Shown here: in pieces, positions 1-11,200 of the stretch
Numbering within the stretch: position 1 is the first letter of the stretch
How the letters are laid out: every line of letters starts with the position of its first letter
From: Bradysia coprophila
Taxonomy: Eukaryota; Arthropoda; Insecta; Diptera; Sciaridae
Direction of reading: 5' to 3'
Length of the DNA: 64,000 nt
Assembly: GCF_014529535.1 (NCBI RefSeq)
Contig: NW_023503409.1
Coordinates: forward strand, 8,556,390-8,620,389
Position numbers and translations under genes: made by a program
Notes under the pieces: generated by a model
What the model saw: only the letters and a program-made list of their open reading frames with translations
Databases searched by the model: none
What the model was told of the DNA's origin: nothing

Positions 1-226
1 CAACCAATTTTAGACATTTTTTCGAGGAATTCAACGCTTCTATTTTCCTTGACTTCAAATATAAACATTTCACATTTACTAAAAATGTTTCATCGTCTCA
101 TCATCTGTTATCAACAGCAATAACTAAAATAATGCATCAACTACGACCCATCTCTTATTATATAGTAAAATGAATGGTAAAACAAACGAAGTACCAGATT
201 TTGTGCTAAACACTAGACTATACGTT

Positions 227-630
227 TAAGAGGTTCCGAGCGTACGCTGAAATTGTAGCATACATTTGTGCGTTTCGAAATTTTTGATCGCTGATATCTT
301 TTTACGAGAGTCCTTTTTGAAAAATGTACGACCACATTTTCGAGTAAAAATATGTCAGCTTTGAATAAAAAATAAAATTGTCTGTGAAAGTTTCATGTGC
401 TTTGAGAAAACTGTACCGGTGCCCCAAATTTGCATCAAAGGTACACTTTTCTCAAAGCACATGAAACTTTCACAGACAATTTTATTTTTTATTCAAAGCT
501 GACATATTTTTACTCGAAAATGTGGTCGTACATTTTTCAAAAAGGGCTCTCGTAAAAAGATATCAGTGATCAAAAATTTCGAAACGCAGAAATGTAGGCT
601 ACAATTTCAGCGTACGCTCGGAAGCTCTTA
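227..630. repeat. Long foldback (palindromic) element, about 185-bp arms
   Basis: The left arm (about 227-419) is repeated almost perfectly in inverted orientation (about 442-630) around a loop of roughly 22 bases, so a single strand could fold into one very long hairpin. Arms begin TAAGAG(G/C)TTCCGAGCGTACG. Only scattered mismatches are visible, which suggests recent origin or gene conversion. There is no coding capacity. A diverged relative of the arm lies at about 5810-5900, so this is a dispersed family and not a local accident. No clear target duplication was found, so the superfamily is unassigned. Confidence 0.85.
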
Positions 631-711
631 ATAAAAATAACAGTTTCGATCACTTGCCGTTTTTAGGGTTTCTTCAAAATTTATTGACATTAATTGGGAT
701 TTATTGAGATT

Positions 712-900
712 TACAGTCGAAGAAAAATAGATTTCGGTTTTTTCAACGAATACAATCCAAACGATTTTATTTAATCCACATGCGATTTTCAGTTGCTATA
801 ATTCATATACATTCGTAAATATCGCAACATTTGTAATGCATGTGGGATAAATAGCATTGATTGGATTGTATTGCCAGTTTCTTATTTTTCTTCGACTGTA
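712..900. mobile_element. Palindromic MITE with TA ends (Tc1/mariner-like)
   Basis: A 189-bp element whose ends read TACAGTCGAAGAAAAATA on both strands. Inverted similarity continues inwards for roughly 65 bases on each side (the motifs AATACAATCCAA and CCACATGC recur in inverted order). The terminal TA on both sides fits the TA target duplication of Tc1/mariner-type transposons. There is no open frame, so it would need a transposase supplied in trans. Assignment to Tc1/mariner rests on the TA and the short size and is inference. Confidence 0.8.
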
Positions 901-1060
901 TAGGGATTTATTTTGGGAACTCGGTTATGAAATATTTTTTGATTCCCTCGGGAACAGTGTCTGCCATATGCTTCGACTAAACCATAAATCCCAAAAAATT
1001 GTTAAAATTTGCTACATCGACCCCTCGCGTTTTTAAAAGCAATGAAACTATACATATTCA

Positions 1061-1836
1061 CAAGGTTGCACTAGCGTCGCTAGTCATTAGCGACGCTACT
1101 AGCGTCGCTACTAGCGCCGCTTATAGCGACGCTTATTTTCAAAATTTGTCGCTACTAGCGTTAGCGCTCGCTAGAATATCATTAGCGAATATTTTTTCGC
1201 TGATCGCTAATCACTTCGCTAATGAAAAATAGAACATTCTAGGTATTGAACAATTTAATATTGAATTATTAGAATTGTTATTTGCATAACTAGAAGTGAA
1301 GCGTTGAAAAATCGAGTTATGAAATGTACTTCACATTCAAAGTCCGTTAAAAGTTTATGAAATTTCATGTATTACACCAGCTCCAACTCGCAATCGTGTA
1401 AATTACTTTTCATGCTTTTGATTAACAAAATTCACATGAAAGCTTGACTTTCTAATTGTTCATCACTAGTATGCAAATAGCTACTATACTCAATCTTTTG
1501 CAACTTCCGTAAAAAGGTAAGCTTCAACATAAATCTTCAACATAATCATAAAATCTAATAAATTTTCCTCAAAAAACGATTGAACAAAATGCAATCAAAG
1601 TTCATCAAAAGCAAAAATCAAAAATTATGGAGATTTCATCATGTTGTTTAAAAAAAATTTAAATTAAGAAATCGTCTTATTTATGAGATCTTTTAGCGAA
1701 ACATTAACGATCGCTATTAGCGGCCGCTACTAGCGCGCTAACTTTTTTTTGGTTAGCGAATAAATTTAGCGTCGCTAACATTTTTCGAAATTAGCGTTAG
1801 CGTCGCTAATAAAAATCGTTAGCGATCGCAACCTTG
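1061..1836. mobile_element. Non-autonomous hAT-type element with perfect 8-bp target duplication
   Basis: The element begins CAAGGTTGC and ends GCAACCTTG, and is flanked by an identical 8-bp direct repeat CATATTCA at 1053-1060 and 1837-1844. An 8-bp duplication plus a CA(A/G)G terminus is the hallmark of the hAT superfamily. Both subterminal blocks (about 1071-1215 and 1690-1830) are packed with a dozen or more copies of TAGCG or its complement CGCTA, often paired as AGCGACGCT. hAT transposases are known to bind subterminal repeats, so these are probable binding sites. The middle (about 1240-1680) is AT-rich with no transposase. The intact duplication suggests a fairly young insertion. Confidence 0.88.
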
Positions 1837-2238
1837 CATATTCATTGTTTAAAAGGACAAACAAAGACCATAGTTCTCTAAATGTTATTCCAGACACGTC
1901 CTTTCGACACGTAGAATTAAAAAATATGCATTAAATTGCTAGAGTTCGTAACATAATGTTAAAAGAGCTTGCTTAAGTGGTTCTTTAAATCAATGAATAT
2001 AAACTTGTACATTCGCTTTAAATGGCAAATTGGAAAAAAGTGATCAATCTCCGTATGGGAACATTTTCTTGAGTTGCCCCTCAATACTTTTTCGGTCGTC
2101 AGTGCCTGAAATCATTCTACGATCGGCAATTCTAACGAATACTTTTTTGACGATTTTAAAAACATAAATGAGTTTTTACAACGACAATAGTAATTTTTCA
2201 CTTTGGGAGCCTTAGTTGTGAAAAATTCGTTCCGATCT

Positions 2239-2551
2239 GGCCACAAACAACACCCTCGAAATAAAATTTTCCCTCTGTGAACAATGACTATTACATGCTG
2301 CAAGCGTCGAAAGACGTGGTCTAACATAAATAGTATTTATCTTAACGAATGTTCTATGCCAATCTGCTTATCATCAGAGGAGTCGAAATCGTGTATTTTG
2401 TGTGCCAAGGAACTTCCTTTGATTTTGAAATATTTTTTTTCAGTTTAAACTTCTGAAGTATTGTTGTTGCAAACGTTATTTGTTCACTTCGGAAAACAGT
2501 ATAAAAATACTCTCTGGCCAGGCCACAAACAACACCCTCGAAATAAAATTT
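2239..2551. repeat. Pair of diverged repeat units sharing a 31-bp identical core
   Basis: The block starting GGCCACAAACAACACCCTCG is present identically, for 31 bases, at 2239-2269 and 2521-2551. Sequence 60-80 bases before each core is also recognisably similar, so two diverged copies of a repeat of about 280 bp probably lie in tandem. Short open frames here are not convincing genes. The family is not recognised. Confidence 0.55.
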
Positions 2552-2659
2552 CATTTCCCATTGCCAAGACAATTTTATGCAAACAACAAAGAAACAAACC
2601 CAAAGATATCATTGTATTCTGCGTGGTAGACAATGAGAACTTGCTTAAAGCTTAGTAGT

Positions 2660-5261
2660 TTGCACTGCAAAATATCTGTAAAATTGCATATTTTAAGACT
2701 GACGTGACTGAACCATCGACTGAATCATTCCCTTATATTTAGCAAGACTGTACACTTAGGGGCCCCAAAGCTTACAGCCTTGATATTTAGAACAAATAAT
2801 TTCATTAATTACGATTTGATTCAAAATAGAATGTCGGCTAATCTTGTATCTTAGATTATGACACGAAGACAGCTGCTCCTATCCTGCTATTTACTAAGAT
2901 TTAAGCGGATTTAAGTAGTACTTACAATCTAATAAATCTGACTTGTCCTCGTTTATGGTGTTTCTAACATAAATGATGGGTTCTTTCAGACTTACCTTTT
3001 AACACACGCATCGTACTTTAACAATGCTCCTCTAAAGAAGAACTCCTGCGAACGTGTTCTCTTGATTGAAATGCGTTAAATTGTTATATTGTTTATTACA
3101 ACCAATATTGGAAACAGCAAGAAATACAAAAAATAGAAACAATAATCCGACAATTGATTTTTTTTCTTCCTTTTTTTATTAATAATTGTTTGGTTTTTGT
3201 ATTGACAAGTTCAGCGCTTTCAATAAACTTATATCTTGGCTTTTTTGAGTACTTTGCAGAACGAAACTATTTTTTCTCATGCAAACCAAAAAAAAATAGT
3301 TTGGAATTTGGTTCATGGTTTTTGTGTTTGTTTAAACAAAATGAAAAAGAGGAGACAAGAACGAAGGGAAGAAAGTATATAAAACTTAAAACCAAAAAAA
3401 AATGCTTCAACGAATGTAAGATTATTTTATGAAAGATAAAAGGTTATAATATCCGAGAGCTAGTCCAATTAGCTATCCCATTATTATTGTTTCGGCTAAT
3501 ATTTTCTCAAAATATTTATACCAGTCAATTGGTCTAAATATAACATAGCTTTTTAAATGTGTATTTCGTTTAATGGTAATTGTAACTCACTTTTTCTACT
3601 TGCTTTTATTCTCTTTCACTGGTTTTTTTCTTCTTCTTCTCCCAATCTCGAGTAGTTTTGTTTCAACAAAATGGTGAATCACTCATCCGGAGATAGAGAG
3701 GGAGAGAGAGAGAGAATTCGTGATTATAAAATGGTAATTGTTGCCACTTTCAGATCTAAGGAATATAATTAAAAAACGTTTTCGGGATGTGTGTGTTTTT
3801 GTTTCACGCTGAACCACCGGATCCGGAGGACACAAAAAATATTTCAGAGAATTATACAGAGAGAATCTTTTCATTCAAATACAATTAATACAGAAATTGG
3901 TTTTTGGGTTTCTTTTTCTTTTTGCGTATGAAGCTCAAAAAGGATCAATTTTTACTTTCATTGTTAATGAAAACATTTTTTTTTTGTTGTGGGTACAAAG
4001 AACAGTTTTTCCATTTTTTTCATATCATTTTTTTTTTGATTCTTCAATTTACGTTTTTCTTTTGTCTCTTTCAAAATACAACATTACAATTATGAAAAAA
4101 AAGTGTGTCTTTATATTAATATAATATTTTTGATGTACAAATTTTTTTTTAATACTTGTAGATTTGCTGCACAATGTATCTTTTTATATTTTTTTTTAGA
4201 TTTTTTTAATATTTTTTTTACGATAGGGGAATTGAAATAATTATTTCCATTAGCTGCTCCTCCTCTTCTCCCGTCCAAAAAACTTATTTATATAATCAAT
4301 TTTCAATATATATATTCATCAACATCGTTTTACTGTATATTTTCTGCACTCGACAATCTTCTGAATGAATCGGTTTTGGGGGTGTAGGCGCTGGGGGGCA
4401 TTATAATATCAATAAAAAAACTCAACAGAATCACAGAATATGTAACGATTAGAGCGCGAACCGAAAGTGGTGGTGGGGGGAAAAGAGGCTCCAAGTACAA
4501 ACAAAAAAGTAAAGATGACAGAGAGAGAGAGAGAGTGAGAGAGTGTGTGTTTAAAAAAACATAAAATAAACAAAAAAATCTTCGTAACAATTTTGCATTT
4601 AACGCAAATAAAAACAAGAATTTAAAAAACGAATTTTATTTTCAATATGAGAATTACACATAACAAAAAAAAAGTTGGTTTGATAGAATGAAAATTAAAA
4701 TAAAATGAAATTCTTTTTAAACAAAAAAAGGCGCGAAAATGTTGTTGCATTTTGTTTTTTCTTTTAAAGATGTAATTTAGTAGAAATTGTAAGGTTAAAA
4801 TTGGGTGGTGTGGTATACTAAACAGAATTTGTTTTTTTTTGTTTCTTCATTCAATTTTGTTGTTTCTTATTTTCTTTCTTTCCTTTTGTTTATTTTTTTT
4901 TAAACTATAGTCTAAGAAAAACTCGTTAATTGTAAAAACTTTTCGCAAAGAATTTTTCTTCTGTTTTGTTTAGTTTGCCAAATTCCCGCAATGTATTTGA
5001 CATGCATCGATACAATGCGCAAATTTCGATTAGAGAAATTCCTTCGGGAAAAGTTTTTAATCTGAAAAAATAAACACGGAGCGCGTTTTTCTTACACTAC
5101 AAAAATGGGAACAATGTTGTAGGTGTGTGTGTTTCATGTTTTTTTTTCATCTTTCTTTTGTGTGTATGTGTGAGTGTGTATGTGTATTTTCTCTTTTCAT
5201 TTCTTTTTTTTTGTATTTTTTTTCTCAATTTTTCTTTCTTTCTCTTCAATTAATTTTCAGT
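2660..5261 (-). other. Region downstream of 14-3-3 zeta: probable long AT-rich 3' UTR plus flank
   Basis: No coding exon is visible in this stretch. It is rich in T and A runs, with several AATAAA motifs on the minus strand (for example near 3606 and 3175). It also holds simple GA-type repeats near 3690-3715 and 4520-4545 and a GT-rich tract near 5120-5180. Long 3' UTRs with alternative poly(A) sites are common for 14-3-3 genes. How far the 14-3-3 zeta transcript runs cannot be decided from sequence. Confidence 0.4.
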
Positions 5262-8200
5262 TTAGTTGATTGCGTCACCAGGTTCCTGAGGTTCATCGCC
5301 ATCCCCTTGTGTATCTGATGTCCATAATGTCAGATTGTCCCTCAGCAGTTGCATGATTAAGGTTGAATCTTTGTAGGAGTCTTCATTTAAGGTGTCCAAT
5401 TCGGCTATCGCGTCATCGAATGCCTGGCAAAAATTAGTTTTTCGTTTATTATTCCAATAAAGTATTTCAACGAGTTAAAATCAATCAATAGGAGAAAAAC
5501 AAAATTGAAAAAATTTCTTAGGTTCAAAACGTGTGTATTGCCTAAGGGATGCGTATCGCACGAACGAAGGTGACTCTTCAGAAAATAATTACATAAATAG
5601 ACGTGATTTGTAAGGGAATGAAATGATAACAGATGTCGCTGCGCAGCTGTGCAAAGCAACACCATCTGTTATCATTTCTCTGGAGAAGTCGTATCGACGT
5701 TTCACTTCAAAATTTTACTTTAGCGATGTTCGCGAAAATTATCTACGCAATACAATCAACACTTAAAAGTGATAAGAGTCACTCAGTTCGCACTGCGAAA
5801 ATTTTTTGAGCTGAAATTATAGCCTACATTTGTGCGTTTCTGATCTTATTGTCAACGATATCTTTTCATAAAAATCGTCTTTCAAAATAGTAGAGCCTTT
5901 GTTTCACTCCGAAATGTTTTAGCTAGATTTCAATAAAAAAGGTGGCTTGTCTCAGTTAGACCAGCTCTGAGAAAATTGAACAGTTTATGAAAATTTAGGT
6001 AAACTACTTAATTTTCATACAGCTGGTCAAACTGAGACAACCCAACTATTTTTTAACGAAAGCTAACACATTTCTGCTGGTATCGAACAGTAGCGATGTA
6101 AATAAGTGCTTTCGGTGGAAGAAAATTCGAACTTTCTTTCAGATTAATTTTTACGTTAGAATGAAAAGATCATTTCCTTTAAAAGATTTTTTTTCAGAAT
6201 TGGCTGACGTTCGACACAATTCACATAAATGATGTCTGTTCACACAAAGTTCGGAAATCCTAAGAATATTTTTTCTTTCTTTTTCTACAAACAAGTCAGA
6301 CAATTGTGGTTCTTGTTGAGAGATACCACTCATACCAAAATGTTGTTTGTTGAAAAAAATATTTTGAATGAATTAGTAAAATACATGGAAAATCGATCAA
6401 ACACATAAAAATTGCTGCAACTCTGAACACGTCGATCTGGTTAATGGGCGTCATAGATAAACTATTTTACAAAAATGCTATAACATATCAATCAATGCAT
6501 TCCGTTCAATAACAAAAAAATAATAAACAAAATTGACTGAAAGCGAGTTATTTTTGATAACAAAAATATGAACAACAACAAAACTCTCGAATATCAGAAA
6601 ATGATAGACGGTTATGGGTGAGAAAATCTGGTTTCAAAAAATATCTATCCAGAGAACTCGAGGGAACTAGGATTTCTACGCAAGCATTTGACAATTCAAT
6701 TCAAAATAAAAATGTTAAAAAAAAATGTAAACTAAACAAAAAAACGTTTCGTTAATCTAATTTTGGGTTATGAATTTGATTATTTTTAGGAGTGCAAATT
6801 AAACTAATCAAACAAAAATCAACTCAAGATTCTTTCGTTTCTAGTTCATTTCAACATAATGCTCTGTATTATAACCTGTTTAGCCAAATGACAAGCCCTT
6901 GCCGGTGAGTTTATTATCTCGTAATAGAACACTGAAAAGTTGAGTGCTAGACCCAAACGTATCGGATGAGTGGGTTGCATTTTTGATTTTGAAATGTCAA
7001 ACGCTTCCTGATACGCTTTTTGTGAATCCTCAATAACCGCTACGATAAAAGATAAAATACAAAAAAGAAACAAAAATAAATTTCAAACGAAAATAGAAAT
7101 ATTTTTTTTTGCATTTCTTAATCTACTGACAAAATTGGAAGAGAGTGTCGTCGACACGATGAGTCGTTCGGAATTTCTTAATGGAACCAAAATATAATAA
7201 TACAAAAAAAAAGTAACAACAAGAGAAACAGAATAGACAAGACACTCCACAGCCAGCATCGAATTTTTATGTGTTCTCACGACGTGTGTACAATTAATTT
7301 TGCGTTGTATTTATAAATTTCACCTGTTTTGCCAGCTGACATGCTTTGTCTGGTGAATTTAAAATCTCGTAATAGAAGACTGAAAAATTAAGTGCAAGTC
7401 CCAATCTGATGGGGTGTGTTGGCTGCATTTTGCCCTTGCTAATTTCGAAGGCATCCTGGTATGCAGCTTGAGAATCATCTACGACAGCTGTAAATTTTGG
7501 TTTAAGAAAATGTTACAATTTTTACCACTAGAAGCTCGAGGAATTTAGAAACTCCAGCCAGATGTTTTCTACTTTAAGTTGATCTCCACTTCAAACACAA
7601 AATTTGCAATATCTGTCCCTCTATCTACTGTCAATTTGTCACAATATAGTTTGTCGAATGATTCTGTCTGAGCATGTAATCGGGGAAAATTAGGTCCGAA
7701 ATTGATGAATGAAATAAATTTGCAGCATTTGAACCTAAATACTTTCGCGTTAGGCAAACTATTCACACGTTCATGACAAGGTTTAACCTATTTAAGGGAT
7801 AGTCCATTCAACGAATTTATTCTTAGAATCCTTACACAGTCCTGCAGTCTGTGTATACATTGGGGAAAAATCATAGTCCAATATGTATTCCCCTTGGGCA
7901 GTTATTCTTCAGGTAATTTCTACCACTAAACATTTAGCAGACTATGTCCTATCAAACTTTCTAAAATCTAAATTTGTTTAGGACCATACATGCAAGGTAT
8001 GAATCAGAACCACAAACTATTGTTTGAGGTGAATAAATCATAGTACGCCTTTCAGACGGAGTCTTATTCACCCAAATGATAGTCATCATTTCCAGTCATT
8101 TAAAACAAACTAAGAGAAAGGCTGAATATTTCTAGCGATCATCTTGTTTCGCTCCCTTTCGTCTGCCGATGTGGGAATCAATTTTTAAAACCGTTAGTGT

Positions 8201-11200
8201 CATCGTTAATTGTCCTGTTCCCATTGTCGTCGTCAATTTTCACTCAATCAATCTGCCTTCATAACGCTGTTATACCCCTTGGTATCCGTACAATTCTACG
8301 TTGAAAAAAAATGCAAACATAAAAAATCATGAAAATTTGACTCACTGTTTCGTGTTTCTCCTGTTGCTACTTCAGCTAAATATCTGTAGTAATCGCCCTT
8401 CATTTTCAGGTAGAAAACCTTACTCTCTGGATTACTGGCTTTCGGGATCAAATATTTATCCAACAGACCCTGCAAATAAATAAATAAACAAAATGTTAGG
8501 TTTTTATATTACGGATGGGCTGCGCAAACTTTTGTATTTATTCGAAATTCGTTTTAGTCGGGGGTCATTTGTTAATCGGTCAACAAAAGTTTCGATAAGA
8601 ATTTAGTTAAACGTCCAGTCGATAGTAATCATAGTCATCAATCATGGTCAAGAGGTGAACAATTCGAGGTAAGGTGTAGAAACTGGACAATTAACTTAAC
8701 GAACTTTATTATTCAAAAAATACAAATTACGAATATGATAATAATATTTCACTTGCAGCAAGTGCAGCCTAAGGACGGCTTTTCAACTTAATTTAGCGTT
8801 AGTGTGTTAGTTCTTTATGACTGACGACCGACTGGACAATTAAATTATCGACAACCCCTTCGTGTTTCTTTCTACCTTTAACTGTCCTTTGCGCACCGGC
8901 TATAATGCTCAATAAGGGCACAGACATAAATCGTATTATCGTCGGTATTGTAACAGAATAAACATAATTATGGTTATGAATATGTGATCAGAAGTGGGTT
9001 TTATTTGTAGCATATCCAACATATTTATGAGTGACTTATGTCCCAGATAAAATCAACATATTGTGTCAATACGTACACATGATAAGGTTATACTAACATT
9101 GGGGTTAATTTCAGTAAAAACAAGATCCGACCATAATAAGGGTTTAATGCGAATTTTATTCGAATTCCGATTTTACGTCAGTGTTTCCCTTGTTGCCATT
9201 GACGAGCTAAACAAATGTCTGTTCAATAAGAACGTAATCGACGAATGTTACAGTCTTCGTTAAAATCCAGGGAAAATTTGTTTTATTGATGGAAAAAGGT
9301 AAATTCTATAAATAGATGAAAAAGCTTTATCGGTCATCATCTATACACCGTATGTCTCCCTCCCACCTCTCTGTCTCTCCTTCTCGGATATATTCATGCA
9401 AATTTTTTGCGCAGGCATAATTTCCAGATACATTTTTCCAATGTGATAAACCGGAATGAATGATACCGCTAAATTCTAATTAAATCATTTCGGTTCGCTG
9501 AAATCGAAACTGAGTCATGAGTTGCTACGTATATGTATATTCCTGGGCTTTATATATATATTCGATGAATGGTAAATTGATTATGTCTGTTTCGGAAACA
9601 GTAATACATCCTCGGATCGAATAAGCATTTCATTGGATTTCGTTTCGGATGGAAATAAATCCGTCAAAAGTCAATAATCGAAAAATGTATTCAGCAAACA
9701 CAGTTTTGTATTATATCCATCGTACAGTTATACAAATATCCCATTTCAACGTTACCTAATTAAGCTGCACAACCCTATAATATACGGACGACACACTAGC
9801 GCACATGTAGCCACGAACATAAATCCAATTCGAAAATTCTGACTATGAAATGGATAATGAAGATGGAAACTAAATTCAACTCAACAAAATCCTTTTTTCT
9901 CGGCAAATATATTTCAATGTTTCAACCACCAATGCCACATATTCTCAGACCTACTTGTTGTGCTGTTGAATATTCAAAATTGATTTTATTTGTCGGAATA
10001 TACCGAGCAAACTTCATCTCCGGAACGCTCAAAAAGTTTTAGGTGATTTAATCCGATACCTTTTCCCACATCTAAACCATTTTAGCTATCTCCCACTACC
10101 CTTTACAACAACTTATCGATAAATATACACAGACAAGTGGTCAGAATTTGTGTTGTATATACCGTATATGACGATGAACGAAATGTTGATATGAATGGAA
10201 ACAATAACGTATTTATTACACGTATGTACGACGAACGGAGTGAAACTGGAACATCTAATTCTATCAACAAGTTTAGTAAAACAAAAATTTTCACGTCGGA
10301 ATACAATCGAATTTATATGCTCTTCACATCGACGAGACGTTCGATACACACACTACAAATGTACCTGCAATTTAATTATGATTTCAAAGGTTCAATTGTG
10401 TATTCGTTTGTACTGCGATATTGTAATGTAATATTAGAGTGTTCTCATCAAATGTTTACAAAACTTATAATTCTGTGCACATCGATTCCCAGGCATTCAG
10501 TCTAGACGAGGGATTGAAAAAATAAAAATAAAGAAGTAACATATTTTGACAGAATTTGTGTGCACAGAGACACAGCCACCACCCAACCCACAGCAAAATC
10601 CCTATCTCACAAAATTTACTTTTTATAAATACTTTATCGCATTAAATGCGAGCATTTGGTCTCCGTTCTATGCACTCAAATTCTGTTCATTTTTAATGTT
10701 TTTTCATAAAAGTTGACAATCGGTGCACAGTGTTGATGTAAACGACAGAAAAACAAAAAAACAAATTTCTGTGCAAACTTCGTTCATATTCTTTAATGTT
10801 TATCTTTGCAAAAGAATTTGCATTTTATGACACGAGAATGGTTGGAAAGGAATATACCTTGGATTCATAAGTCATAAACAATCCCATTTTGAACAAAATA
10901 AACCGCCGAACAACAATATAGTCTAGCCATAGAAAAAATAACACGAACCGAGTATTGTACGTAAGATAAACAGCAGAGTAGAAACGGTTCGATGAAAATA
11001 ACAGATTTATTGTTGGTGCGTCGACTTCATCACAGCTAACGTAGCATAAAATATCCAAGTAATTTGACAAATTCGTTGGAAAATAAACGGGGCCGTGAAT
11101 ATTATTCAAATCTGCCACCGTATAAACTGTAATCCTCCATATTAGTGTGGCCGACCGGGACTTTATAACATTTTTTTTATTATTCATATTTCCAGAGAGA

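Noticed and set aside
10137..10505. 122-codon plus-strand frame in the 14-3-3 zeta intron
   Set aside because: No domain or signal peptide, overlapped by open frames on both strands; length is within chance for this composition.
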